Notes: generated by a model from the letters alone, not told the origin. A stretch of DNA of 63,284 bases from Fortiea sp. LEGE XX443 (GCF_015206815.1 NZ_JADEXZ010000030.1:1-63284); one strand, 5' to 3'. Shown: positions 37,010 to 46,440, counted from the first letter of the stretch. Made by a program: numbers and translations.

Positions 37010-37678
37010 TCACTGCTGAATTTGGCAAGGGCTGAAAGATTTACGATGCAGGGATGAAGCGCCGTATTGTCGCAACGCCAGTAAATGTTTTGGGCTACCG
37101 TATCCTTTATTACGCTCTAGATCGTATTGCGGATACTTTGATGCTAGACGCAGTATTAACTCGTCACGCCAAACTTTAGCCACAATACTAGCAGCTGCGA
37201 TGGAAAGCGATCGCTCATCTCCTTTCACTATTGTTTGTTGGGGTACAAGTAAGTCTTTAATTGGCTGATTGCCGTCAACTAAGCAGATTGCAGGCTGTAC
37301 CTTCAGTTTTAGTACAGCCCGTTTCATAGCTAAAAGCGTTGCCTGCAAAATATTTATTTGATCTATCTCGGCAGTTGCCGCAAAACCGATTTTCCAGTCC
37401 GTTGCCAGCCGACAAATCTGTTTTGCTAGATGAGTTCTGCGAGAACTAGACAGTTTTTTACTATCTTTAATCCCAGCTGCAATCAATTCTGAAAAAGCAT
37501 CGACTGGTAGGATAACTGCTGCTGCAACTACAGGCCCAAATAAAGCACCACGCCCAACTTCATCGATTCCTGCAACTAATCCAGAAATGCCCGATAAAGT
37601 AGAAGAAAACTCAAGCCACTTAAGTTCACCTAAATCTGTTGGTGAAGTAAAAGTAGCAGTTGGGTTGATATCTACCAT
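37010..37678 (-). CDS. rnhB: Ribonuclease HII
   Basis: RNase HII removes RNA, including single ribonucleotides, from RNA-DNA hybrids. The 222-residue protein has the GIDEVGRGALFGPVVAA motif (residues about 38-54) with the catalytic Asp and Glu, KDSKKLS near residue 72, and the later acidic VDGNQ near residue 134. The RNase HII GRG and Asp signatures are intact. It starts eight bases downstream of rne, and the pair forms a known cyanobacterial operon in which RNase E and HII are co-transcribed. Confidence 0.97.
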   Translation of the reverse strand: MVDINPTATFTSPTDLGELKWLEFSSTLSGISGLVAGIDEVGRGALFGPVVAAAVILPVDAFSELIAAGIKDSKKLSSSRRTHLAKQICRLATDWKIGFAATAEIDQINILQATLLAMKRAVLKLKVQPAICLVDGNQPIKDLLVPQQTIVKGDERSLSIAAASIVAKVWRDELILRLASKYPQYDLERNKGYGSPKHLLALRQYGASSLHRKSFSPCQIQQ

Positions 37679-37686
37679 AGAACATA

Positions 37687-39753
37687 TTAACTTTCCTCGG
37701 AGTTGGAAGTATCTGACTCTACTGCCGAGGAACGACGGCGACGGCGACGGCTACCTGTGGCACTAAGATTTGCTTCAGCTTCTTCAGCACTTGTCGCAAA
37801 TCCATCTGACTCATTTTCTTCTTCTGGTAAGGATTTTTCCTCTAACTCTACTGGCGATGTATTTACTTCTTTGCTGACTGTTTCGGTAATAGTTGTGCTT
37901 GAGGGTGGTTCTGGTGGTGCAGTTGCCACTTGTCCAGGCTGAACAATATTAATAATTACAGACTTGGGATTTTTTACTTCCCGATCCAATTTCACTAAGG
38001 GAGATATTCCCATTAAGGCAAAAACATCCTGTTCTTCTAGAGTCATTTCTACAGTTCTAATCTCCGGTGGTTCAACCACTGGTTTCACAGGTTCTGTTTT
38101 GATGATCTTATTCCGTTCAACTCTTTCAGTCCAACCTGATTTGCCTAAGCTGGGTGCGGGGATTTCTGGTGTTGGGCTTAAGTCAACTTCATTATCAAGG
38201 TCTAGATCGGTATCATTATCAAAGCCCAGAGAATTAGGAGCCAGCCGTGGTTCATCTTTACCATTTGCTCCATTGATGCTAATTCGTCTACGACGAGTGC
38301 GGCTACCACGCTTATTGTTATCACCCAGTTCGTGATAACTGGGATGATTCACTAAATTTAAGGCACTTAAGTCAGGATCGGCATCAAAATTTTCCCCAAA
38401 GCTATCAAAGCTTTCTCGTGGTTCTGTCAGACGAGCAGCGGGCAGACGGGGTTCTCTGTGAGGTAAGGAAACGAAACGATCAGGCAGTTCTGGTGGTGTG
38501 GGCAAGCGACTTTCGGGTTCTCCTGGTAGACGGACAACATGCCCTAAACCGCCACAAGTGGGGCATGTTTCCCCAAACAATTCGTAAATGTTTTGACCTT
38601 GACGCTTGCGGGTTAGTTCTACTAAACCAAGTTCTGTTAATTGAGCAATCTGGGGACGAGCTTTATCTGCTTTTAGTGCTTTATTAAAGTGTTCCAGAAC
38701 GTGCAATTGGTCGCGCCGCGATTCCATATCAATGAAGTCAACAACGATTACCCCGGCAATATTCCGCAGTCGCAATTGTCGGGCAATTTCTGTGGCTGCT
38801 TCGCAGTTTGTCCACAATACTGTTTCTCTGGCAGTGGCCGATCGCGTGAATGAACCGGAGTTAACATCAATTACTGTGAGTGCTTCTGTTGGTTCAATAA
38901 TAATGTAGCCACCAGAAGGTAAATCTACTCTTGGTTTCAGGGCTTCCCGAATTGCTGCACTGATGCGGAAGTATTCTAATATGGGTGAGCGATCGCGGTG
39001 ATGATCAATGAGCAACCCTTGTGGTGTTTGACCTCCACTCCAGTTCTGCAAGTACTGCTTCACCCGTTTTAGTCCAGTGCTGGAATCTACAACAATCCGG
39101 TTAACATCCGCACCGTACATATCCCGCAATACACGCTGGATAAAGTCATCGTCTCGATTAAGTAGTGCTGGCGCACGGGTTGATTGCGCTTCTTGCTGAA
39201 TCGCCTCCCACTGCTTTTGCAGTACTTCCAAATCTTCCATGATGGCTTCTTCTGGTTTGCCTTCTGCTTCTGTACGCACCAACAAACCCATACCCGCCGG
39301 CTTGATTAAAATCGCTAATGCTCGCAAGCGGTTGCGCTCAGTTTCACTCTTAATCCGTCGGGATAAATTCACACCTCTACCATAAGGCATCAGTACCACG
39401 TAGCGTCCAGGTAAGGTAATGTTACCAGTTAGCCTTGGCCCTTTAGTACCGGTTGGCTCCTTCATTACTTGCACCAGCACTTTCTGCTGCGGTGCTAAAA
39501 GTTCTGTAATTGCGGCGGCTGTCCGCTTTAGTTTCAATGGGCCTAAGTCTGTTACATGAATAAAGCCATTCCGTTCTGGATCACCGATATTAACAAAAGC
39601 CGCGTCAATTCCGGGCAGTACATTTTCTACTACACCTAAGTAGATATCGCCAATTTGGTGATGGCCTGTGGCTACAACGAGTTCTTGTATTTGATCTTCA
39701 GAAAAGACGGCAGCAATTTGATGCTGCTCTGCGATGATAATTTGTTTTGGCAT
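37687..39753 (-). CDS. rne: Ribonuclease E/G
   Basis: This 688-residue endoribonuclease is central to mRNA decay and rRNA processing. An S1 RNA-binding domain spans about residues 35-120, and the 5' sensor and RNase H-like/DNase I-like catalytic region runs to about residue 400, with DVNSGSFT and VVDFIDMESRR carrying the metal-binding Asp residues. The Zn-link is CPTCGG. The tail is acidic and variable, as in cyanobacteria. It ends with RRRRRRSSA followed by nine residues; that nonapeptide is the PNPase-recruiting motif described for cyanobacterial RNase E. A short TIGR03960-rne-rnhB order is conserved. Confidence 0.97.
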   Translation of the reverse strand: MPKQIIIAEQHQIAAVFSEDQIQELVVATGHHQIGDIYLGVVENVLPGIDAAFVNIGDPERNGFIHVTDLGPLKLKRTAAAITELLAPQQKVLVQVMKEPTGTKGPRLTGNITLPGRYVVLMPYGRGVNLSRRIKSETERNRLRALAILIKPAGMGLLVRTEAEGKPEEAIMEDLEVLQKQWEAIQQEAQSTRAPALLNRDDDFIQRVLRDMYGADVNRIVVDSSTGLKRVKQYLQNWSGGQTPQGLLIDHHRDRSPILEYFRISAAIREALKPRVDLPSGGYIIIEPTEALTVIDVNSGSFTRSATARETVLWTNCEAATEIARQLRLRNIAGVIVVDFIDMESRRDQLHVLEHFNKALKADKARPQIAQLTELGLVELTRKRQGQNIYELFGETCPTCGGLGHVVRLPGEPESRLPTPPELPDRFVSLPHREPRLPAARLTEPRESFDSFGENFDADPDLSALNLVNHPSYHELGDNNKRGSRTRRRRISINGANGKDEPRLAPNSLGFDNDTDLDLDNEVDLSPTPEIPAPSLGKSGWTERVERNKIIKTEPVKPVVEPPEIRTVEMTLEEQDVFALMGISPLVKLDREVKNPKSVIINIVQPGQVATAPPEPPSSTTITETVSKEVNTSPVELEEKSLPEEENESDGFATSAEEAEANLSATGSRRRRRRSSAVESDTSNSEES

Positions 39754-40313
39754 TCAATTTCCTCAAAAATTGGCAGCACTAGTGTAGCTCTGGAGGTTTG
39801 TTATGCCCCTCGCCCCTACCAGCTTCCAAAGGCGCTGCTGATAATAAAAATTGTGAATCCAAGCTCATGGTTATAGAGCTATTGACTGGGTAATTGCGTT
39901 TACACGCCTGATTATTCCAGAACGGCTGCATATTGTTTAAGTAAATAAATCAACCGTCCGTGGTTGATTTTTGATGCGATACCCGCACCATTTAGGAATT
40001 AGGCATTCAGCAGTTGTTTAAAAAAATATAGAGTAAGAGTTGCCGACGGAGCCTGCTTTTAAGTTACTAGTTCACTCAAGTTGCTATAAAGAGAGGTTGT
40101 TTTTTAATCCGCTTCAGCTTGTCTGGGATAAAATCCTAGAAGTTGCTCTCTAATATCTTCGCTTTCGCTCCCTGAGTATAAGGGTAGTGAACTAGTTAAT
40201 TCAATGCAGCGCCAGAAAATTTCTCTTCACCCCATTCTAACGCAACCTTGCTAAAAATCAATTCCCATGATGTGCTACATCAGGGCAACTACTAGCAAGT
40301 TACCCTTTAGGGA
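39754..40313. other. Upstream region of rne
   Basis: This 560-base stretch precedes rne and follows the TIGR03960 gene stop. It contains no supported ORF. Long U-rich 5' leaders that RNase E cleaves to autoregulate its level are known in cyanobacteria; whether this leader acts so cannot be told from sequence. Confidence 0.5.
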
Positions 40314-42944
40314 TTATACTCCTAAAACTAATTGATTGCGGTGAATTTGCAGAAGTTGAAATTCTTTACCTGCAACTGCTTCTAGCATAGATAGGATTTG
40401 CTCAGGACGCAGGGAAACACCGTCATTGCGACAACTACCTAGATAACGCAGGATAGCGGTAGATTCTGCTGTACTGTGGTGAGTTTCTACTAATGCCAAT
40501 TCAAACAAGCGATCGCGCAGATTTACCAAATGAGTTTTACCTGACTTAGTTGTTTGCTCTGACCAAATTTCTTCTTTTGTTTTGATGGCATTAATCCAAT
40601 CTTGCCATTGTGCAGGTGTGGTTTCACTCCATAGGACAACAGTAATTAAGTACTCGGCTGCTGCTAATATTTGGGTAGCTGCTGGCGCTTTTAACTCTAT
40701 CTCTGCCAAGTGATATATGGGTATATCTGTGGGCAATTCCCGCGCTAACTTTTCTTGGAAAGTATCGATGTCCACTGGTACAGTTAACTCGAAATCAACG
40801 ATTTCGCCATTGCTGGTAGCCCCTAGAGGTAAAGCACTGGCGATCGCAATTCGTGGGTTGGGATGAAATCCACCAGTGAACGCGACTGGTAAACTGGCTC
40901 TGCGGATAACGCGGTCAAACAGACGCATCAAATCTAGATGACCAAGCAAAGCCATATCACCTTGCTTACCAAACCAGACACGCAATCTTTGTGCTTTGGT
41001 AGTATTGGGAACAAATTCACCTGTAAATTCCGGGATAGTAGGCGGTTCAATCACAATATTGTGGCCGAAATCGGTGCCGCAGACACCACAGTGCGAACAA
41101 CCTTCAAAGGAGCAATCTGGGACAATTGCTGCGTCTAAAGCTCGTTGTAAGTCTTCTTTCAGCCACTTTTTATCAATTCCGGTATCAATGTGATCCCAAG
41201 GTAGGGGTACATCTAGGAAAGGATGAATGTCATAGAATGAATTTTCATTCATACTTCTGACTTCAGCCTTCATACTTTCTGTAAAGTTCCACTCACCTTT
41301 TTCTACTTGACGGTATTTCCAATCTAGACCTGCTTCTGTGATTGCATTTCCCCAAGCGGTGAAAGCTTTATCTAGACTGTCATACCAAGAATCCATACCT
41401 GCACCTAATTCCCAAGCGCGGCGCACTACTACACCCAAACTGCGATCGCCTCTACCGATAAAGTCTTCCATTGCCGAAATGCGGACATCGGTGAAATTTA
41501 TTTTTACTCCTCTGATCCGGCGGAATTCTTGCCTCAGTAGGTTTTGCTTGCGTTTAAATTCAGATGTAGCTACTGAATGCCATTGAAATGGTGTATGTGG
41601 TTTGGGCGTAAAGTTAGAAATTGTTAAGTTAAAGTTCAGCGGTCTTCTGCCTTTACCTCGACATTCTTGCTGTAACCAGGAGACTGTTTCTACAATGCCT
41701 AAAACATCACTATCTGTCTCACCTGGCAAGCCAATCATGAAATAGAGTTTGATTTTATCCCATCCTTTTTCCCAAGCAGTTTTTACGCCTCGGAGCAGTT
41801 CTTCATTCGTCAAACCTTTGTTCACTATATCCCGCATCCGTTGGGTTCCGGCTTCTGGTGCAAAAGTCAAGCTACCTTGTCTTGTACCACCGAGGATATT
41901 GGCAATGTTTTCATCAAATCTATCTACCCGTTGACTAGGTAAAGTCAGGGAAATATTTTCATTTTTTAACCGATTTTTTATTTCCATCCCCACCGCTGGT
42001 AGGGCTAAATAGTCTGAACAACTTAGAGACAGTAGGGAAAATTCATTGTAACCAGTGGCCCGCATTCCCTGCTCAATTGCTTCTACAACTTTCTCTGGTT
42101 CGACATCCCGTGCAGGTCGAGTCAGCATTCCTGGTTGACAGAAGCGACAGCCACGGGTACAACCACGACGAATCTCAATTGTCAGGCGATCGTGTACTGT
42201 TTCTATGTAGGGTACTAGCCCAATGGAATAGGCGGGTATGGGAGTAGCCACTCGCCTCAGAATACGTTTTGGTACGTCTGGGTGGTGAGGATGAACTGAA
42301 CCATCTGCTGCCATTTCGTATAACTGGGGAACGTATACCCCCGGTATTTGTGCCAAGTCGAGGAGTAAGTCTCGGCGACTCAATCTGGCTTGTTTGCCTT
42401 CTTCCAATACCAAACCGATTTCTGGTAAGAGTTCCTCGCCATCACCCAAAGCGAAGAAGTCGAAAAAGTCGGCGTATGGTTCAGGGTTTGAGGTTGCCGT
42501 TTGTCCACCTGCGAAAATTAGCGGGTAATTTCCTCCTGCTCGTTCTTGCCATGTGAGGGGGATTCCCGCCAAATCCAACATTTCTAGGATGTTGGTAGCA
42601 CCTAATTCGTAACTGAGACTAAAACCTAAAATGTCAAATTCTTTGAGCGATCGCTTTGACTCGACAGCAAACAAGGGTGTGTTTGTTTCCCGGAGTTTGG
42701 CTGCCAAGTCTGTACCTGGGAGGTAAGCGCGATCGCACAATTGGCGCGGTTGGGCATTCAAAATGTTATAGAGAATGATATGCCCTAAGTTGGATGCTCC
42801 AACTTCATATACTTCTGGGTAGGTTAATACCCAACGTATGACTGCCGTATCCCAATGCTTATGTACTGCTAGGCGTTCGTTACCGAGGTAACGTGCCGGT
42901 TTTAAAATATCCGATGTGATTAATTGTTCAACTGCAACAGCCAC
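40314..42944 (-). CDS. TIGR03960 family B12-binding radical SAM protein
   Basis: This 876-residue protein combines a B12-binding-like N-terminal domain (LGHIILYNILN, FDILGFSLSYELG), a radical SAM core with RRGCTRGCRFCQPG near residue 260 (CxxxCxxC, binding 4Fe-4S), and a C-terminal TIGR03936/DUF2344 domain (residues about 650-876). A second Cys cluster, CSFEGCSHCGVCG, lies near residue 613. Its reaction is unknown. In many bacteria this family is encoded next to rne, as here, which suggests a role in RNA metabolism or modification. Bases 41250-41277 are translated heptamer repeats (near ESMKAEVRSM) in a segment family members probably lack. Confidence 0.9.
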   Translation of the reverse strand: MAVAVEQLITSDILKPARYLGNERLAVHKHWDTAVIRWVLTYPEVYEVGASNLGHIILYNILNAQPRQLCDRAYLPGTDLAAKLRETNTPLFAVESKRSLKEFDILGFSLSYELGATNILEMLDLAGIPLTWQERAGGNYPLIFAGGQTATSNPEPYADFFDFFALGDGEELLPEIGLVLEEGKQARLSRRDLLLDLAQIPGVYVPQLYEMAADGSVHPHHPDVPKRILRRVATPIPAYSIGLVPYIETVHDRLTIEIRRGCTRGCRFCQPGMLTRPARDVEPEKVVEAIEQGMRATGYNEFSLLSLSCSDYLALPAVGMEIKNRLKNENISLTLPSQRVDRFDENIANILGGTRQGSLTFAPEAGTQRMRDIVNKGLTNEELLRGVKTAWEKGWDKIKLYFMIGLPGETDSDVLGIVETVSWLQQECRGKGRRPLNFNLTISNFTPKPHTPFQWHSVATSEFKRKQNLLRQEFRRIRGVKINFTDVRISAMEDFIGRGDRSLGVVVRRAWELGAGMDSWYDSLDKAFTAWGNAITEAGLDWKYRQVEKGEWNFTESMKAEVRSMNENSFYDIHPFLDVPLPWDHIDTGIDKKWLKEDLQRALDAAIVPDCSFEGCSHCGVCGTDFGHNIVIEPPTIPEFTGEFVPNTTKAQRLRVWFGKQGDMALLGHLDLMRLFDRVIRRASLPVAFTGGFHPNPRIAIASALPLGATSNGEIVDFELTVPVDIDTFQEKLARELPTDIPIYHLAEIELKAPAATQILAAAEYLITVVLWSETTPAQWQDWINAIKTKEEIWSEQTTKSGKTHLVNLRDRLFELALVETHHSTAESTAILRYLGSCRNDGVSLRPEQILSMLEAVAGKEFQLLQIHRNQLVLGV
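41250..41277 (+). repeat. Four tandem heptamers inside the TIGR03960 gene
   Basis: CATACTT, CTGACTT, CAGCCTT and CATACTT follow one another exactly. The first and last units equal the intergenic heptamers at 10884-10904, here translated on the minus strand as part of TESMKAEVRSM. Confidence 0.8.
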
Positions 42945-43100
42945 TGTGCTATCTTCTAGCTACTTTAAAATAAATGACAGATAATCACCTCCCACCTTAG
43001 CATTGATTAAGTCTATCCATCGGGTTACCTTGGCAAATGACAACTTCCTTTACATAAACTTGTCACCAAGTCACCCATGTCATGTTGCTGATTCCTCTAA

Positions 43101-43433
43101 TCAAGTGCTGACTACTGCCAATTCGGCTTTGCCTTCAAACTCAAATACACTATCTAGTTGAGTTAATTCAAAAATAATCTTAATAGCTGGAGACGCAGAA
43201 CACAGTCTTAAACTGCATCCTAAGTTTTGAGCCAGCTTCAGTGCAGACACCAATGCCATTAACCCTGCGCTGTCCAATGATTCTACCCCTGCCAAATCCA
43301 CTAGCAAGATTGATACAGCCTCTTGTGTTAACGCTGTGGTCAAATCTCTTTCAAATTCCAATGCGTTGGCGGCATTAAGATTGCCATGTGGACGAATAAT
43401 TGCAATTTTTGGGCATTTCAGCACTGCTTGCAT
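43101..43433 (-). CDS. STAS domain anti-sigma factor antagonist
   Basis: This 110-residue single-domain STAS protein carries the phosphorylatable serine in ESLDSAGLMALV (Ser55), the SpoIIAA-type signature, and a G-N-L-N-A-A-N-A-containing first strand (PHGNLNAANA). Such proteins are switched by anti-sigma kinases and PP2C phosphatases in partner-switching systems. No kinase or phosphatase lies next to it, so its partners are encoded elsewhere. Confidence 0.9.
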   Translation of the reverse strand: MQAVLKCPKIAIIRPHGNLNAANALEFERDLTTALTQEAVSILLVDLAGVESLDSAGLMALVSALKLAQNLGCSLRLCSASPAIKIIFELTQLDSVFEFEGKAELAVVST

Positions 43434-43891
43434 ATTGACATCCTAAATTAGAGTTATTAAATCTTTAACCTGAGATTTATTTGAACATAATCTCTTTTTT
43501 TAAGCATCGACCATATGTATTACTTCTCTTTGCGGAATCTTTATGGCTGGAGGGTACATCCTTAAAGATTGTCATAAATACAGGGTGAAATGTATTTATC
43601 TATACTTTTTTTTAATCTCGGTTCAAAAACAATCAACATAGACAGCCACGGAAGAAATCACTCATCAGTAATTTTGCTGCAAAAGCTTAGTTTGTAAGCA
43701 CTTAAGCTCAATTAGCTAAAGCTCAGTATGAGATTCAATAAGCTCATTTGCCTAGGTTAAGATAGAGTTAAAGATAAATTATTTATCGAATTAATTGTGA
43801 TCTATATCACTAAAGTGTAGGCATTTAGATCACAATTTATACTTAACTCTATCTCTGATAATTTAGTATTACCTAAAATGGGTACATAAAT
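43434..43891. other. Divergent regulatory region with nested palindromes
   Basis: This 458-base stretch lies between the STAS gene and the 67-residue protein. It contains the nested palindromes described at 43760-43854. No ORF is supported. Confidence 0.6.
43760..43854. promoter_or_regulatory. Nested inverted repeats with a CRP-like site
   Basis: An outer pair of 12-bp arms (AGATAGAGTTAA at 43760-43771, TTAACTCTATCT at 43843-43854) encloses an inner pair (AATTGTGATCTA at 43793-43804, TAGATCACAATT at 43826-43837). The left inner arm is part of TGTGATCTATATCACT (43796-43811), matching the CRP consensus TGTGA-N6-TCACA at nine of ten defined positions. The right arm holds another TCACA half-site. 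The cluster ends 37 bases before the ATG at 43892. Confidence 0.65.
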
Positions 43892-44095
43892 ATGAGAACA
43901 AGTAAGTACGCTATTCGCCAACTGGTAGAAAAGGCGCTTGACATTAAAAAATTAACTCCAGAGATAGAAAATGAAATTAATTGTGAATTGACACAGATGG
44001 GTTATATCTCGGATGTGGACTATGAAGCTCTGGAATTATTGATGGCAGAAATGGATGCTGGTCGGGTGCAACTAGTTCCAAGCCTGGGATATTAA
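43892..44095 (+). CDS. Conserved cyanobacterial small protein, 67 residues
   Basis: This is a 67-residue soluble, mainly helical, acidic protein (KKLTPEIENEINCELTQMGY, then DYEALELLMAEMDAGRVQLVP). The layout of a short helical repeat ending in a D-A-G-R-V motif is found in small cyanobacterial proteins of unknown function; I recall it as conserved but cannot name a family. It stands alone, preceded by the palindrome array with a CRP-like site. Confidence 0.7.
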   Translation: MRTSKYAIRQLVEKALDIKKLTPEIENEINCELTQMGYISDVDYEALELLMAEMDAGRVQLVPSLGY

Positions 44096-44292
44096 TCTTC
44101 GTATCGTCTGCTTCTGAAGCGGTTTTCATGATTTAGCCTTGAACCGTAGACGATATTTTGTGTTCACACAATCACAGTCACGGCCAAATTGATGATGACT
44201 AGTATTTTTCTGTGATCTTTACTGTTTAATGACTTGGTGTGGCGTAAACTGTGCTAATCAGCATTAATGTTTGCACTAGTAGTTAAGTCGCC

Positions 44293-45465
44293 ATGCATCT
44301 TGCTCAACGCCTAGAAAAAATTCCTCCCTACCTCTTTGCTGAAATTAACCGTAAACGAGACAAGCTCGTGGCTCAGGGAGTAGACATCATTAATATGGCA
44401 GTAGGCGACCCAGATAAACCGACTCCTGCACATATTCTTCAGGTAATGCATGAGGCGATTGATGACGCTACCAACCACAACTATCCTCCCTACGAAGGGA
44501 TGCAAGAATTTCGAGCAGCCGCGGCTAAGTGGATGGAATTTCGGTTTGGGGTGACGGGGTTAAACCCAGATACAGAGGTTGTTGCATCTATCGGTTCTAA
44601 GGAAGCAATACATAATACCTTTTTAGCCTTTGTGGAGGCGGGAGACTATACACTCATCCCAGACCCTGGTTATCCTGTGTATCGCACTTCTACAATTTTT
44701 GCTAATGGTGAGCCTTTCACAATGCCACTAAAGCTAGAAAACCAATTTTTACCCGATTTGAGTGCGATTCCTGAAGAAATTGCCCGAAAAGCAAAGCTCT
44801 TGTGGATTAACTACCCAAATAATCCGACTGGAGGGGTAGCAACAATGGAGTTTTTTACAGAATTAGTGGATTTTTGCAAACAGTACAACGTCTTGCTGTG
44901 TCATGACCATGCTTACTCAGAAATGGCGTACGATGGCTACAAACCACCGAGTGTGTTGCAAGTTCCAGGAGCAAAAGATATAGCCATTGAGTTCCACAGT
45001 TTGTCCAAGTCTTACAATATGACAGGCTGGCGGATTGGTTTTGTAGCTGGTAATGCCTTGGGAATTCAAGGTTTAAGACAAGTAAAAACTAACGTTGATT
45101 CGGGAGTTTTTAAAGCAATTCAAAAAGCCGCGATCGCAGCTTACTCTACCACAGAAGCCGAACTGCAAGCGGTGATGTCTGTTTATCAAAATCGCCGCGA
45201 CATTATTGTGAAAGGATTGCAATCTTTAGGTTGGCCGATTCAGCCGCCAAAAGCTACTCTTTACGTTTGGGTTCCTGTTCCTCCTGGCTATTCTTCTGCG
45301 GAATTTGTAAATTTGCTGCTTGACAAATGCGGCATTATGGTGGCTCCAGGCAACGGTTACGGTGCAGCCGGAGAAGGCTTTTTCCGCATTGCTTTAACTA
45401 TTCCTGAGGAACGAATGCAGGAAGCAATTGGGCGAATGAAAGATGCTGGTATTTGCTATGCCTAA
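44293..45465 (+). CDS. LL-diaminopimelate aminotransferase-like class I/II aminotransferase
   Basis: This 390-residue PLP-dependent aminotransferase has MAVGDPDKPTP near residue 35, YPPYEGMQEFR near residue 63, the NYPNNPTGG substrate and cofactor loop near residue 174, and the Schiff-base lysine in SLSKSYNMTGWRIGF near residue 237. This class includes DapL, which makes LL-diaminopimelate directly from tetrahydrodipicolinate. Cyanobacteria carry a longer, better-studied DapL too, so this one may be a second DapL or another aminotransferase. A repeat follows immediately. Confidence 0.85.
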   Translation: MHLAQRLEKIPPYLFAEINRKRDKLVAQGVDIINMAVGDPDKPTPAHILQVMHEAIDDATNHNYPPYEGMQEFRAAAAKWMEFRFGVTGLNPDTEVVASIGSKEAIHNTFLAFVEAGDYTLIPDPGYPVYRTSTIFANGEPFTMPLKLENQFLPDLSAIPEEIARKAKLLWINYPNNPTGGVATMEFFTELVDFCKQYNVLLCHDHAYSEMAYDGYKPPSVLQVPGAKDIAIEFHSLSKSYNMTGWRIGFVAGNALGIQGLRQVKTNVDSGVFKAIQKAAIAAYSTTEAELQAVMSVYQNRRDIIVKGLQSLGWPIQPPKATLYVWVPVPPGYSSAEFVNLLLDKCGIMVAPGNGYGAAGEGFFRIALTIPEERMQEAIGRMKDAGICYA

Positions 45466-45476
45466 TACAACGAAAT

Positions 45477-45593
45477 GGGCGGTTAGAAACCGCGTCTACA
45501 CAGACAAAACCCGCCTGCGCGGGTTTAATCCTTAATTTTCCCTAAGTCCGAGAAGGCGGACTTCGCTTGTATAGCCGCGAATTTTATTCGCCC
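45477..45593. repeat. MITE-like repeat cluster with three hairpins
   Basis: The element starts GGGCG (45477-45481) and ends CGCCC (45589-45593). Inside are AAACCCGC/GCGGGTTT (45507-45526) and AAGTCCG/CGGACTT (45544-45563) hairpins and a third near 45575-45592. It resembles a repeat widespread in Nostoc genomes and lies between the converging aminotransferase and hypothetical genes, where it may end both transcripts. Confidence 0.6.
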
Positions 45594-45603
45594 AAGCTTA
45601 AGT

Positions 45604-45957
45604 TTACTGGGTATGATTCTCTTGCCACATCTGCTGAATAAATTGATGGAGTTGCTGTTTAGCAGCCAAGTCTGGTTCGCCTTGTGGTTCTTTAACGAAA
45701 ACCTGACTCAGCAGGGTAATTACTTCTGTGTCTAAAGCAGGGCGAAATAATTGGATAGGCCAAAGCAAGTCAGATGCGTCTCGTAAGTCAGTAATTAGTG
45801 GTGGTTCTTGAGTATGGTTAGCCAGCAGTAAAGGACGCACCCAACACAACTGACGAGACACTACAACTTCAATTACTTCTGCGTACAAATTCTTGTCACC
45901 ATGCTCTAAAGACACAATTTGTCCTGGTTGAAATTCTAGATGTGTATCCATAATCAT
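45604..45957 (-). CDS. Conserved hypothetical protein, beta-rich N-terminus
   Basis: This 117-residue soluble protein begins with an SH3-like segment (FQPGQIVSLEHGDKNLYAEVIEVV) followed by WVRPLLL, then DLLWPIQLFRPALDTEVI and a helical C-terminus. This pattern matches a cyanobacterial family of unknown function that I recall. It converges with the aminotransferase gene across the repeat. Start: two ATGs lie within three codons (MIMD). Confidence 0.7.
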   Translation of the reverse strand: MIMDTHLEFQPGQIVSLEHGDKNLYAEVIEVVVSRQLCWVRPLLLANHTQEPPLITDLRDASDLLWPIQLFRPALDTEVITLLSQVFVKEPQGEPDLAAKQQLHQFIQQMWQENHTQ

Positions 45958-46158
45958 TTAGCTAGGGCAGTGGCAATGATGATTTTGCAGCTTTTTTCAT
46001 TTTAATTGGGAGAATGCGCTAGTCTTGAGAACAAACTTTTGGGTAAGAGAGAGTTTGGAACTAAATGTTATAAAATAAGTAAATAACTGTTAAGCTGTTA
46101 AGCGATCGCCAAAAAGGCATTCCGTTGTAGTAAATCATCGATAAAAGAGCAAAGAACT

Positions 46159-46440
46159 GTGTCAGTCGAAACCATTGAGAAGCGTTCCACATCCCGCAAG
46201 CTCGCCCCTCGGTATCGCGTTTTGCTCCATAACGACGACTACAACTCTATGGAGTACGTAGTACAGGTGCTATTAACCACTGTACCCAGCCTCACTCAAC
46301 CCCAGGCTGTGAGTATTATGATGGAAGCCCACTCTAACGGGTTAGCTTTAGTGATTACCTGCGCCCAAGAACACGCTGAATTCTACTGTGAAACACTGAA
46401 AAGTCATGGTTTATCCAGCACAATTGAACCCGATGAATAG
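46159..46440 (+). CDS. clpS: ATP-dependent Clp protease adaptor ClpS
   Basis: ClpS binds the N-terminal domain of ClpC/ClpA and delivers N-degron substrates. The 93-residue protein has YRVLLHNDDYNSMEYVVQVL (residues about 19-38), with the Asn-Asp-Asp segment that forms the N-degron pocket, and a C-terminal HSNGLALVITCAQEHAEFYCETL. The start is GTG at 46159. Cyanobacteria often encode two ClpS proteins; which one this is cannot be decided. No clp gene is adjacent. Confidence 0.95.
   Translation: MSVETIEKRSTSRKLAPRYRVLLHNDDYNSMEYVVQVLLTTVPSLTQPQAVSIMMEAHSNGLALVITCAQEHAEFYCETLKSHGLSSTIEPDE

Noticed and set aside
37964-38335. 123-codon plus-strand frame antisense to the rne tail
   Set aside because: It mirrors the low-complexity acidic tail of RNase E and has no start context or homology.
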